The notes beneath the pieces were generated by a model. It made no database searches. It was not told the DNA's origin and worked only from the letters and a program-made list of their open reading frames with translations. From CAVQAH01 sp963784195 (GTDB lineage: Bacteria > Acidobacteriota > Vicinamibacteria > Vicinamibacterales > 2-12-FULL-66-21), in contig CAWARA010000020.1 in NCBI GenBank assembly GCA_963784195.1, positions 1,054,001 through 1,118,000 on the forward strand: a stretch of 64,000 nucleotides of DNA. The letters run 5' to 3'. Numbering within the stretch: the first letter of the stretch is position 1; each line of letters starts with the position of its first letter. The position numbers and the translations under genes are program-made. Positions 1-8,535 of this stretch are shown here, one piece after another.

Positions 1-330
1 TGGCTCACCGCGATCCTGAACGACGGCGTTCCAATTGTGCGATCCCATCACCGCGGCCTTGACGAACGTCGTCGAGGATGAAGTCCACTCGCGGAGGTGC
101 CGGTGGGTCAACTCGACAACAGCCTTGCCGCCCTCGTCGGTCTGCCACACGACCGCGAGGTTCTCCGGCGCCTCAACCGGCAGCGGCCTGAGCAGCACCG
201 TGTTTACCGCGCTGAAGATGGCGCTGTTGGCACCGATGGCCAACGCAAATGTCAGAACGGCGGTCGCGGCGTAGCCGGGCGACTGCCGGAGGTGACGAAC
301 GGCGTGACGGATGTCTGAGGCTGAGATCAT
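1..330 (-). CDS. ADOP-family permease, N-terminal fragment (cut by window edge)
   Basis: The minus strand is open from an ATG at 330 to the window edge, giving the first 110 residues. They begin MISASDIRHAVRHLRQSPGY, followed by a first membrane segment with the motif ALAIGANSAIFSAVNTVLLRPL, which is diagnostic of ADOP permeases (MacB periplasmic-core plus FtsX domains, common in Acidobacteriota). The start of the periplasmic core follows. The other four permeases in this window carry the same block. Substrate is unknown; the family resembles MacB but usually lacks an adjacent ATPase gene. No upstream PadR gene is visible; the next gene (quinoprotein) lies 66 bp away on the same strand. Confidence 0.9.
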   Translation of the reverse strand, partial: MISASDIRHAVRHLRQSPGYAATAVLTFALAIGANSAIFSAVNTVLLRPLPVEAPENLAVVWQTDEGGKAVVELTHRHLREWTSSSTTFVKAAVMGSHNWNAVVQDRGEP

Positions 331-360
331 GGCGTGTCGAGCGTTATACCGTCGTGACGC

Positions 361-382
361 GCCGGAGGTCCAGCGCTCCGGC
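361..382. terminator. Short GC-rich hairpin after the quinoprotein gene
   Basis: GCCGGAG and CTCCGGC form a 7-bp stem with an 8-nt loop between the stop of the quinoprotein gene and the start of the next minus-strand gene. There is no T-tract, so terminator function is only inferred. Confidence 0.3.
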
Positions 383-396
383 ACCAGCTGCCGCAT

Positions 397-2358
397 TCAG
401 CGCGTGAAACTACTCGCCTGACCCGTCTTATCTGTTGGGGGGCTGCCAACGGCAAACGCCATCAGCGATGCGTTGTTCCCCTGACCTGCGGCAATGACCA
501 CGAACTGGCGGCCGGACCTGGTCCGGTAGGTCATCGGCGTCGAGGAGGCACGGCGGGCGAGGTCGAAGCCCGCGAGCTCCTTGCCCGTCGTCTTGTCGAA
601 CGCATAGAGGACGCTGTCGCCACCAGCGCCGATCACGAGCCCACCCTTCGTGACGATAACGCCGCCTACACCTGAAGCTCCCAATCGATCCGGCAGCTTG
701 ACGCCTGCGAGGGCCGGATGCGAGCGAACTGATGGCGTGTCGCCGAAGGGAACACGCCATTTGAACTCGCCGGTGCTCAAATCGATGGCGACGAGCTCGC
801 CGTACGGCGGCTTGACGAGCGGGAGGCCTCGGCCACCCTGACCCTGGGGTGTGAAGCTCGTGCTGCCTCCTACGTCACCGATGAAGTCGGCATCCACTTC
901 GGAAGCGCGAGGATTTTCCGGTGACCGGTCGAACGCGTGAATGCGTACGACCGCGGGAGCATTCGACGTTTTCACAAACAGCGTCTGGGTCTCGGGGTCG
1001 AACGCTGCGCCGCCCCAGTTGGCGCCTCCGATGACGCCGGGGCGCTGCAACGTGCCCTGCATCGATGGCGGCGTGTAGAGCGGCCCGAGCTTGAACTTCT
1101 TCATCTGCTCCTGCGCCTGGGCCTTCAACGCCGGCGTGAGATCGAACGCGTCGTCCAGGGTGACGCCCTGTGGCGTCATCGCGCCAGGCTTCGTCGGAAA
1201 AGGCTGCGTCGGCGCGGCCTTCTCGCCGGGAACATCGCTCGGCGGCACAGGGCGCTCCTCGACGGGCCACACGGGTTCGCCGGTGACGCGATCGAACACA
1301 AAGGCGAAGCCCTGCTTCGTGACCTGCACGACGGCGTCGATCCGGCGGCCGCCGACGCGGATCGAGACGAGCACGGGCGCGGCCGGCGGATCGTAGTCCC
1401 AGAGGCCGTGATGGGAGACTTGAAAATGCCACTTGCGCACTCCCGTTGCGGCATCGAGACACACGATCGAGTCGGCAAACAAGTTGTCGCCCAGGCGGTG
1501 GACGCCGTAGTAGTCGTTGCTCGGCGTCGACACGGGCAGGTAGACGAGCCCGCGCTCGACATCGACCGTGAACGGCGCCCAGACATTGGCGTGGCCGGTC
1601 ACTTTCCACGACTCGTTCGACCAGGTCGCGGTAGTTGGATCATCAGCGGCGATGGGGATCGTGTGGAATGTCCAGACCTGTTTCCCCGTGCGCGCATCAA
1701 ATGCGCGAACGTCACCGGGCGGATCGTTCTTGTACATCAGACGATCGCCAACACCGTTACCGAGGATCACGAGGTCTTTGTAGATCACGGGGGGCGACGT
1801 ATTCGTGTAGCGCTTGGGATCGACAGCCCAGCGAAGCCCCTTCGACAGATCGACGACGCCCCGATCGCCGAAGCTCTCGACGAGCCGTCCGGTCTTCGCG
1901 TCGAGACAGAACAGCCGCGCACGGCTGTTCATGAAGATTCTCAGGTTGCCGCCATCACGCCACGCCGCGACGCCACGGTGCACGAAGCCGGTTCCGTTCG
2001 GCGGCTGGCCATCGACGTAGGCCTTCGGATCGAACGCCCACAGTTCAGCACCGGTTTCGGCATTGAGCGCGACGACGCGGTTGTACGGCGTGCTCAGATA
2101 GAGAACGTCGTCAATCATCAGCGGCGTGTTCTCGAACATCCCGGGCCGCGTGCCGTACTCTTCGAGCGGTTCCTCACCGGTCTTCCATTCCCACACCTGC
2201 TGAAGCCTGGTGACTTTCTCCCTGTCGATATCCTCGAGCGTCGAGTAGTGCGTGCTCGATGCGTCGGCGGCGTACGCCGGCCACTCGTGCAACTTCGTCA
2301 CGGGCGCCTGCGCGGCACATGCCAGAGCCGCAATCAGCACAATGAGCCTGCGCTGCAT
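397..2358 (-). CDS. PQQ-dependent (quinoprotein) dehydrogenase, glucose-dehydrogenase-like
   Basis: A 653-residue exported protein. Residues 1-18 are a signal peptide (MQRRLIVLIAALACAAQA). The rest is a beta-propeller with repeated W-type blades such as VVALNAETGAELWAF, VRAFDARTGKQVWTF and LVAIDLSTGEFKWRV, the architecture of PQQ-binding glucose/alcohol dehydrogenases. No CxxCH motif is seen, so it is not a haem-fused quinohaemoprotein; electrons would go to a separate cytochrome or to quinone. Likely role is periplasmic oxidation of a sugar or alcohol; the substrate cannot be told from sequence. Length is within the soluble quinoprotein range. It appears monocistronic, with a structured repeat upstream (2405-2775). 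Confidence 0.85.
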   Translation of the reverse strand: MQRRLIVLIAALACAAQAPVTKLHEWPAYAADASSTHYSTLEDIDREKVTRLQQVWEWKTGEEPLEEYGTRPGMFENTPLMIDDVLYLSTPYNRVVALNAETGAELWAFDPKAYVDGQPPNGTGFVHRGVAAWRDGGNLRIFMNSRARLFCLDAKTGRLVESFGDRGVVDLSKGLRWAVDPKRYTNTSPPVIYKDLVILGNGVGDRLMYKNDPPGDVRAFDARTGKQVWTFHTIPIAADDPTTATWSNESWKVTGHANVWAPFTVDVERGLVYLPVSTPSNDYYGVHRLGDNLFADSIVCLDAATGVRKWHFQVSHHGLWDYDPPAAPVLVSIRVGGRRIDAVVQVTKQGFAFVFDRVTGEPVWPVEERPVPPSDVPGEKAAPTQPFPTKPGAMTPQGVTLDDAFDLTPALKAQAQEQMKKFKLGPLYTPPSMQGTLQRPGVIGGANWGGAAFDPETQTLFVKTSNAPAVVRIHAFDRSPENPRASEVDADFIGDVGGSTSFTPQGQGGRGLPLVKPPYGELVAIDLSTGEFKWRVPFGDTPSVRSHPALAGVKLPDRLGASGVGGVIVTKGGLVIGAGGDSVLYAFDKTTGKELAGFDLARRASSTPMTYRTRSGRQFVVIAAGQGNNASLMAFAVGSPPTDKTGQASSFTR

Positions 2359-2404
2359 GCCGCCACTCTCCCCGAGAACGGGATGGGTGTCAAACGTTTC
2401 CGCA

Positions 2405-2775
2405 CGAAGGTTCAGGACGAGGGTTCAGGACGAGGGTTCAGGACGAGGGTTCACGACGAAGGTTCAGGACGAAGGTTCACGACGGGCGTTCACCGCTACG
2501 ACACGGTCCGGGCCGAGCGAGCCGGTTGGCTCGGGGCGACCTCTGAGCTGCGCGACGGCGGCAGTCTAAAAACGGCCTCGGAGCGGGTCCCATCGTCGCC
2601 GGCCAGGATTCGTCTCCGGCGTACGGCATACCTCGTTGCCCAACCGATTGGGCGCGGACCTCCGAATCAGCCATGCCGGCGACGCGCCGTGAGCGCGCGC
2701 CGCGGAGAGGTCGTTTTTCCGCGCAGGGGGGAGCCCCGAGACGACCGGCTCGATCGGCCCGGACGAACGGACGGA
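2405..2775 (+). repeat. Structured intergenic repeat, copy A, with 13-bp minisatellite leader
   Basis: First of five copies. It opens with about six tandem 13-bp units (consensus GGGTTCAGGACGA), then a ~300 bp body shared with 9268-9638 and 11919-12795. Body landmarks in order: a CCGAGC/GGCTCGG hairpin, the string AGTCTAAAAACGGCCTC, a GCCCAACCGATTGGGC hairpin, and a GCGGA...TTTTTCCGC hairpin. This copy lies between divergently transcribed genes. Short reading frames inside it are not credible proteins. Confidence 0.85.
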
Positions 2776-2815
2776 GACGCGAGCACCGAAAAATGCACAG
2801 CCGTTATCATTCCCC

Positions 2816-3995
2816 ATGCCCAATCGCTCCACCCCTCGCGTCGTCGTGGTCGGCGCCGGTGCGTTCGGCGGTTGGACGGCGTTGACGCTGGCGGAGCGCG
2901 GCGTAACAGGTCACGCTGATCGACGCGTGGGGGCCTGGCAACGCGCGCGCCAGTTCCGGCGGCGAGACGCGTGTCATCAGATCGACCTATGGCACACGTG
3001 CCGTCTATACAGAAATGGCCATGCGCGCGCTGGCGCGGTGGCAGGCTTACGACGCGCGATGGCAGCGAGGATTTCTCCGCAAGACCGGCGTGCTGTGGAT
3101 GGTCGCCAGGGACGACGGCTTCGCACGCGCTTCGATCGATACGCTCAGCGCGGCCGGCATACCCATTCACGATCTGACGCTAGCCGCGGCACGGCGACGC
3201 TTTCCGCAGGTCGACTTCAAGGGCGTTTCGACGACATTTTTCGAGCCGGAGGCAGGCTACCTCTTCGCGCGGCTAGCCTGCGAGCACGTCGTCGAGCGGT
3301 TCGTCGCGGCGGGTGGCAGCTATCGGCAAGGGACTGCCGAGACGCCGTTGGCGATCGAGGGCACGGGCGTGAGACGTCTCCGTCTTCGCGATGGCGCTGT
3401 TCTGCAGGGTGATGTGTTCGTCTTTGCATGCGGTCCATGGCTTGGATCGCTCTTCCCGGACATCATTGGACGACGAGTCACGCCGACCCGTCAGGAGGTC
3501 CACTACTTCGGTACGCCTGGCGGCGACACCCGCTTCACTGATGCACACCTACCTGTGTGGATCGATGTGGGCACGCGCGTGCGTTACGGCATGCCGGAAA
3601 GTGCCAGAGGCGGCTTGAAGATCGCCGACGACACGCCAGGACCGTTATTCGATCCATCGTCCGGACAGCGGCAGGTCACTCCCGCAAGCGTGCGCGCCGC
3701 GCGCACGTTCATCGGCCGACGCTTCCCCGCGCTGAAGAACGCGCCGCTCGTGGCTTCCGAGGTCTGCCAGTACGAAGCTACGCCTGACTCGCATTTCATC
3801 ATCGACAGACACCCTGGTGCGTCGAACGTCTGGATAGCCGGGGGCGGATCAGGTCACGGTTACAAGATGGGGCCCGCGGTCGGCGAGATACTGACCGCGC
3901 TGGTGCTGGGCCAATCGGAACCCGATCCGCAGTTTGGTCTCGCCCGCTTCACAGCGGGCTGGGCGCAACAGAGGTGGGAGAAGAAATGGTCATGA
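2816..3995 (+). CDS. FAD-dependent amine oxidoreductase, monomeric sarcosine oxidase-like (1-bp frameshift)
   Basis: The product would be about 392 residues, the usual length for the MSOX/N-methyltryptophan oxidase branch of the DAO family. The N-terminal frame from ATG 2816 encodes the dinucleotide fold VVVVGAGAFGGWTALTLAERG; everything after about 2905 lies in another frame and runs to 3995. Removing one A of the AA at 2905-2906 joins them as ERGVQVTLIDAWGPGNARASSGGETR. The C-terminal part has VCQYEATPDSHFIID, with a Cys at the place of the covalent-FAD cysteine of sarcosine oxidase, and the family signature GGGSGHGYKMGP. Expected reaction: oxidative demethylation or deamination of a small amine, producing peroxide. 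Whether the shift is real or a sequencing error is unresolved. Confidence 0.8.
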
Positions 3996-4016
3996 ATCAG
4001 AGACAACTCCCAACCT

Positions 4017-4138
4017 CCAACTCCCAACTCCCAAGGGAGTCGTTCGAGAGAGCGGAGTGAAAGAAGTACCAAACAGCTAGCAGGTACGACTTCTAGCCCT
4101 CTTTCTCTGGCGACTTTCCCTTGGGAGTTGGGAGTTGG
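4017..4138. terminator. Perfect 22-bp inverted repeat of the AACTCCCAA type
   Basis: Arms at 4017-4038 and 4117-4138 are perfect reverse complements, built from the repeated word AACTCCC/GGGAGTT. They lie in the gap between the convergent flavoprotein (+, ends 3995) and ADOP (-, ends 4158) genes, so a bidirectional terminator is plausible. A close relative sits between convergent genes at 27910-27990. Confidence 0.6.
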
Positions 4139-4157
4139 CAGTTTGGGAGTTGGTAAG

Positions 4158-6608
4158 TCAGTCCCCCCTCAGCGCGCTGATGACGTCCACGCGTGATGCG
4201 CGCGCGGCGGGCATCACGGACGCGATGATCGCCGCAGCGACGAGAATTGCGGCGGCGCCGATGACCGGCAGCGCGCCAGGGATTCGGATGTCCTGAATGA
4301 AGCCGCCGGCGAAGCGCGCCAGCAGCACGCCGCCAATGGCGCCGGCCACGATACCGGCGACCGCAATGACGGCGCCCTCGCCGAGCACACGCGTCAGCAG
4401 ATGACGCGGCTCGGATCCAATCGCGAGCCTGATGCCGAACTCGCGCGTCCGCGCGCTGACCGAGAACGCCAGCACACCCGCCACGCCGACCACCGCAATC
4501 ATCAACGCGACCGTTGCGAAACCGCCGAACACCATCGCGTTCAAGCGGTCTGGCGCCAGTACTTCCGCGCGCACGTCCGCGAGCGTCGCCGCACGTTCCA
4601 CAGGTTGATCGGCGGACAACTCCCGGATAATGCGCCGGATCGGCGTCACCAGCGTGTAGGGATCGGTCTTCGCGTGGACGAACAGGCGGCCGCCGCCAAT
4701 CTCCTGTTCGAACGGGTGATAGACGCTCATCGCCGCGCCGGGGACGACGTTCTCATCGTCTATGTCCGCGGCGATCCCGACGATCCGGCGCGGTTCCGTG
4801 CTGACGTCGATGAACTTCATGACTGGATCGGCCCACATCATCCGCCGGTTGACCGCATCCTGCGTCGGGAACATCCGCTGCGCAACGCTCTGGCTGATGA
4901 TGACGACGGGCTCGGCGCCGCGGCGATCAGCGTCGGTGAAATCACGCCCCGCGATGATCGGCACGCCGAGTGCGGCGAAGAACCCTGGCGACACGGTGCG
5001 AAAACGGGCGCGAGGATATTCCTCGCCGTCCGCACGCACGTACCCTTCGGCAGAATACTCGAATCCCGGACCGAACGCGCCGGCGTCGCGCCACGGAACC
5101 ACCGTGCCGACGGCGACACGCTCGACACCAGGCAGCTCCGTGATGCGCCGCATGGCCTCCTTGTAGAACCCGACGATCTGATCGGGCGTGCGGCCATACG
5201 ACATCACCGGGACGTGCAGGGCGAGCACGTTCCCCATGTTGAAGCCGGTTTGCGTCTTCTGGAGCGCGAGCAGCGTGGTGAGGAGCATGCCCGCACCCGC
5301 GAGCAGGACGAATGACGCCGCGATCTGCGTCACCGCGAACAGGCGAAGACGGCGGTTGGTGCCGGACGTAATGCGCACGCCGCCGCTTGAAAGGCCGAGA
5401 CCCGTCGACGCTTCGGCAGAAGGCAGGCGCGGTACGAACGCCAGCAGCACCGATGCCGCTAAGGCCAGGCCGACGCCCACCCAGAGGAGCGTGGAGTCCA
5501 CCGTAAGGTCCAGCGCGCGCACGGAGAAACGTGCCGCATAGCTTGACAGGATCGCGACCATCGGCCGGGCGATGAGGACGCCGAGAATCGCTCCAGCGCC
5601 GCACAGCAGCAGACTTTCCGCGAGAAGGGTCCGACGCAGCGCGCCGGTACTCGCTCCGAGCGCGGTGCGAATCGCGAGCTCCCCTTCCCGGCGAACCGAC
5701 CGGGCAAGAATCAGGTTCGCGACGTTCGAACAGGCGATGATGAACACGAGTGCGGATGCCGCGAGAAGCACCAGCAGCACTGTTCTCGCCGGCGAGACGA
5801 TCTGCTCCCGTAACCGCACGGCGTCGATCCGGAAATCGGCCTTCGGCGAATACGACTCGGAATGTTCCTTGATGATCGCGCCGTGTGCCGCACGAAGCTC
5901 GGCACGCGCCTGTTCGAGATCGGCCCCAGGGGCAAGGCGGCCAAACAACTCTGTCATCCGGTGCACACGTCCGGTCACCATCGTGGCCGACAGGTGATGC
6001 GGACTGGTCACGACGTTCGCAATGATCTCCGTCTCCGATGGATAAGGAACGGATGGTTCCAGGACGCCGATGATCGTGGCGGAGCGCGTACCCAACCGGA
6101 CGACCTTGCCGATCACCGTCGGATCGCTGCCGAGCGTGGTGGTCCAGAAGCGATAGGTCAGCACCGCGACGCCTTCCGCTTTCGGTCCATCATCCGTTGC
6201 GTCGATCAGCCGGCCCAGCACCGGCCGAAGCCCCATCACCTCGAAGTACCAGCCGCCGACGACCCCCGCGCGCACGACCCGCGGATCGCCCAGACCGACC
6301 ATGGTGAAGCCGATGGTCGAGAACTCCCCGAAAGCTGTCAGCGTTTTCACGCGGCCGCGCAGATCGTGAATCTCCGGCACTGAGAAGGTCGTGTTGTCAG
6401 TGCCGAGCCCGCGCGCGCTCTGGCGGATGTAGATGAGCCGGTCCTCGTCCCGATTGACGAGCGGCCGGAGCAGGACGCCGCGGACCACGCTGAAAATCGC
6501 AGCGTTGGCGCCAATGCCCAGGGCCAGCGTGATGACGACGGTCGCGGCCAGACCCTTGACCCTGCCAAGCGACCGCAGCGCGAAACGCAGATCAGTGATG
6601 AAGCTCAT
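4158..6608 (-). CDS. ADOP-family permease (MacB/FtsX-like)
   Basis: An 816-residue protein from ATG 6608 (MSFITDLRFALRSLGRVKGL). An upstream in-frame ATG at 6776 is rejected because it would translate a palindromic element. The first membrane helix carries ALGIGANAAIFSVVRGVLLRPL, followed by a MacB-type periplasmic core, an FtsX domain with three helices (VLLVLLAASALVFIIACSNVANLILARS), a second core and a second FtsX domain ending ASRVDVISALRGD. Both halves are complete, giving the duplicated ADOP architecture. It lacks the N-terminal PadR-associated cytoplasmic domain seen in the copy at 34100. Substrate unknown. The sigma-factor operon lies upstream on the same strand, separated by the palindrome. 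Confidence 0.9.
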   Translation of the reverse strand: MSFITDLRFALRSLGRVKGLAATVVITLALGIGANAAIFSVVRGVLLRPLVNRDEDRLIYIRQSARGLGTDNTTFSVPEIHDLRGRVKTLTAFGEFSTIGFTMVGLGDPRVVRAGVVGGWYFEVMGLRPVLGRLIDATDDGPKAEGVAVLTYRFWTTTLGSDPTVIGKVVRLGTRSATIIGVLEPSVPYPSETEIIANVVTSPHHLSATMVTGRVHRMTELFGRLAPGADLEQARAELRAAHGAIIKEHSESYSPKADFRIDAVRLREQIVSPARTVLLVLLAASALVFIIACSNVANLILARSVRREGELAIRTALGASTGALRRTLLAESLLLCGAGAILGVLIARPMVAILSSYAARFSVRALDLTVDSTLLWVGVGLALAASVLLAFVPRLPSAEASTGLGLSSGGVRITSGTNRRLRLFAVTQIAASFVLLAGAGMLLTTLLALQKTQTGFNMGNVLALHVPVMSYGRTPDQIVGFYKEAMRRITELPGVERVAVGTVVPWRDAGAFGPGFEYSAEGYVRADGEEYPRARFRTVSPGFFAALGVPIIAGRDFTDADRRGAEPVVIISQSVAQRMFPTQDAVNRRMMWADPVMKFIDVSTEPRRIVGIAADIDDENVVPGAAMSVYHPFEQEIGGGRLFVHAKTDPYTLVTPIRRIIRELSADQPVERAATLADVRAEVLAPDRLNAMVFGGFATVALMIAVVGVAGVLAFSVSARTREFGIRLAIGSEPRHLLTRVLGEGAVIAVAGIVAGAIGGVLLARFAGGFIQDIRIPGALPVIGAAAILVAAAIIASVMPAARASRVDVISALRGD

Positions 6609-6629
6609 AATCGTCCTATTACGTGTCCG

Positions 6630-6717
6630 GGGGTCAGATCTTGTTTCTTGCACAAGTGTCCCCCTTTTTGTACGTCCGCCGAAAGGGACAACCGTGCAAG
6701 AAACAAGATCTGACCCC
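6630..6717. repeat. 88-bp palindromic REP/MITE-like element
   Basis: Two perfect 24-nt arms (6630-6653 and 6694-6717) begin GGGGTCAGATCTTG and end CAAGATCTGACCCC. The interior is also partly palindromic (TGTCCCCCTTT against AAAGGGACA). The shape is that of a REP or miniature inverted-repeat element. From memory, GGGGTCAGATC palindromes accompany REP-associated tyrosine transposases in many genomes, but no such transposase is in this window. It lies 21 bp upstream of the ADOP start and could influence its expression. Confidence 0.7.
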
Positions 6718-6778
6718 TTCCCTCCCCTTCCCTCACCTGAACGACGAATGATACGGGCCAGAATCGACAGCCTCACCC

Positions 6779-7441
6779 TCAGCCCCGTTCGAACTGTGCA
6801 ATCTCGTCGAGCCGGCGGCTCGCCCTCAGCAGGCTGCGGCCCGCCAGGTTATCGATCACGTTTCGCAGCAGGGGGGACGATGTCTGCTGGTCAGCGAAAC
6901 GGCGGGCCAGCGCCACGCTGGCCGCCATGCCCAGAACGCCAGCCCCGAGCGACCATTGAATCCACTGCGGCGACTCGGCGTAGAGGTCGATCCCGAACCA
7001 CAGCTTGGCCCCCACCATCGTGGCGGCAATCCACAGGACCCACCAGGTCAGCCCGAGTGCGAGCGAGGTGACGACGCGGAAGCGGTACAACTCCGCCAGA
7101 CGGCGCTGGATGGTGACCACCGGAGCCGTGTAAAAGGCCCGGCCGATCAGGAGGATCTGCATGACGCTGGTGCAAATAGTCGCGACGCCGAAGAGATGAA
7201 GCGCGAGCCCGGCGGCGAGAAGGTGAGGAACGCGCCAGTGCTCGATCCAGAATGGCGCGACGATCGCCACCACGATGATCCAGGCCACCATCTGCACGGC
7301 CTGTCCCCACGTCATTCCAAGGAGGGCCCGGCGCGACTCGCCCAGTTTTCTCTCCTCATAGTCACGCCGCACGATCGATTCTGCCTGTTCAACGCGCTGT
7401 TCCAGCTGTGTCCAGGCGACCTTGAGGTCATCGAGTTCCAT
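6779..7441 (-). CDS. Membrane protein partnered with ECF sigma factor
   Basis: A 220-residue protein with a charged, coiled-coil-prone N-terminus (MELDDLKVAWTQLEQRVEQAE), then about four membrane segments (near residues 47-67, 75-100, 128-150 and 162-180) and a basic cytoplasmic tail. No named family is recognised. Its ATG at 7441 overlaps the end of the sigma-factor gene by 14 bp, so the two are translationally coupled. By position it is a candidate anti-sigma or signal-relay partner, but no zinc-binding anti-sigma motif (HxxxCxxC) is visible, so that role is only inferred. Confidence 0.65.
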   Translation of the reverse strand: MELDDLKVAWTQLEQRVEQAESIVRRDYEERKLGESRRALLGMTWGQAVQMVAWIIVVAIVAPFWIEHWRVPHLLAAGLALHLFGVATICTSVMQILLIGRAFYTAPVVTIQRRLAELYRFRVVTSLALGLTWWVLWIAATMVGAKLWFGIDLYAESPQWIQWSLGAGVLGMAASVALARRFADQQTSSPLLRNVIDNLAGRSLLRASRRLDEIAQFERG

Positions 7442-8009
7442 CGTTCGTCTCCAGGCTCACCGCACCGGGCCGGACGCTTGCGACCTGGTCCCGCAGCCGT
7501 TGCTTGAGCCGACTGAGTTTGGTTGACACGTTCGTTTCGCTGATGCCGAGCACGTCGGCGATCTCCTGATAGTTGCGTCCCTCCAGGTACAGCAGGACGA
7601 GCGCGCGATTCATGTCGTCGAGTTGATCGATCACCGTGTAGAGCTCGCGCAGGCGATCGTCGGCGTCGTGCCGCGGATCGGGAATCGATTCGAGCGCCTG
7701 GCTATCGATGGGAGACACGTGCCGCCGCCGGTACTCGACGCTGCGCCTGAAGGAGATCGCCACGTTGAGCGCGATGCGATACATCCACGTCGAGAAGCTG
7801 CGGCTGGCGTCGTAGCGCGGGTACGCCCGCCAGGCCTGCGCCCGGATCTCCTGTGCGAGATCGCGCTGTTCCTCGACGTCCCGGCAGTAGATGCTGGCGA
7901 CCTTGAAGACGATGCCGCGATGCGTGTTGAGCAGCGTCTCGAATCGCTGTTGCGGAGAGCCAACCGCCGCGTCCTGCCGATCGAGCGCCATCGTTGATAT
8001 TGCCCCCAT
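7428..8009 (-). CDS. ECF-type RNA polymerase sigma factor
   Basis: 193 residues from ATG 8009; a second in-frame ATG at 7991 (MALDRQD) is equally possible because neither has a strong ribosome-binding site. Region 2 is clear (RDLAQEIRAQAWRAYPRYD then FSTWMYRIALNVAI), as is the region 4 helix-turn-helix (YQEIADVLGISETNVSTKLSRLKQRL). The linker is short and there is no C-terminal extension, as in classical ECF factors. It directs polymerase to a small regulon, perhaps including its own operon. The overlapping downstream membrane protein is the likely controller. Confidence 0.88.
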   Translation of the reverse strand: MGAISTMALDRQDAAVGSPQQRFETLLNTHRGIVFKVASIYCRDVEEQRDLAQEIRAQAWRAYPRYDASRSFSTWMYRIALNVAISFRRSVEYRRRHVSPIDSQALESIPDPRHDADDRLRELYTVIDQLDDMNRALVLLYLEGRNYQEIADVLGISETNVSTKLSRLKQRLRDQVASVRPGAVSLETNDGTR

Positions 8010-8053
8010 CGCCTACATGATTCGCATGGGGGCCCGGAAAATCACACGGCGGG

Positions 8054-8428
8054 CTATTTCTTCCGCGGCCGGCGACCCTGCGATGCGTCGCGGGCCTTCA
8101 ATTCACGCAGATACGCGTCGAGATTGTCGAATCGCTGCTCCCAGAAGCGCTGGTATCGTTTGACCCACTCGGCGACGTCCTTGAGGGGGGCCGCCTCCAG
8201 GCGGCACGGACGCCACTGCGCTTCGCGGCCGCGGGCAATGAGGCCGGCGCGTTCGAGCACCTTCAGGTGCTTGGAAATGGCCGGCATGCTCATCTCGAAC
8301 GGTTCGGCAAGCTCGGTCACCGACGCCTCCCCCGTCGACAGACGGGCGAGGATTGCCCGACGGGTCGGATCGGCGAGCGCCGCGAACGTGGTGCTGAGCT
8401 GGTCGGCGTCGGCTAGGTTTCTAACCAT
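8054..8428 (-). CDS. ArsR/SmtB-family transcriptional regulator
   Basis: A 124-residue winged-helix protein. The start (LSTTFAALADPTRRAILARL) and the recognition region (VTELAEPFEMSMPAISKHLKVLERAGLI) are typical of the metal-independent ArsR branch; the CxC metal site of ArsR/SmtB is absent. Proteins of this branch often regulate an adjacent SRPBCC/AHSA1 gene, but none is nearby. It lies 44 bp upstream of the sigma-factor gene on the same strand and is divergent from the methyltransferase. Direct GGTTAA repeats overlap its upstream region. Confidence 0.85.
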   Translation of the reverse strand: MVRNLADADQLSTTFAALADPTRRAILARLSTGEASVTELAEPFEMSMPAISKHLKVLERAGLIARGREAQWRPCRLEAAPLKDVAEWVKRYQRFWEQRFDNLDAYLRELKARDASQGRRPRKK

Positions 8429-8430
8429 AG

Positions 8431-8452
8431 GGTTAATTATCTATTAGGTTAA
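8431..8452. promoter_or_regulatory. AT-rich direct repeats upstream of arsR, possible autoregulatory operator
   Basis: Two GGTTAA hexamers (8431-8436 and 8447-8452), 16 bp apart, sit in an unusually AT-rich patch just upstream of the ArsR-type start codon. This fits an operator/promoter of the divergent ArsR and methyltransferase genes, but only position and composition support it. Confidence 0.35.
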
Positions 8453-8535
8453 ATACAACGGCCGGGGTTGTCAAGGTGTCAGCGCTCAATCCCCGCGGGA
8501 AACCCTGCGTCCCTGCCCGGCGTCTTTGAACTGAA

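Noticed and set aside
937..2919. A 660-codon plus-strand open frame across the quinoprotein gene and repeat copy A
   Set aside because: It is antisense to a well-supported protein, is rich in Arg/Ala/Asp typical of GC-rich shadows, and part of it is only the minisatellite.
4401..5315. A 304-codon plus-strand frame antisense to the ADOP permease
   Set aside because: Shadow of the GC-rich coding strand; no family resemblance and no ribosome-binding site.
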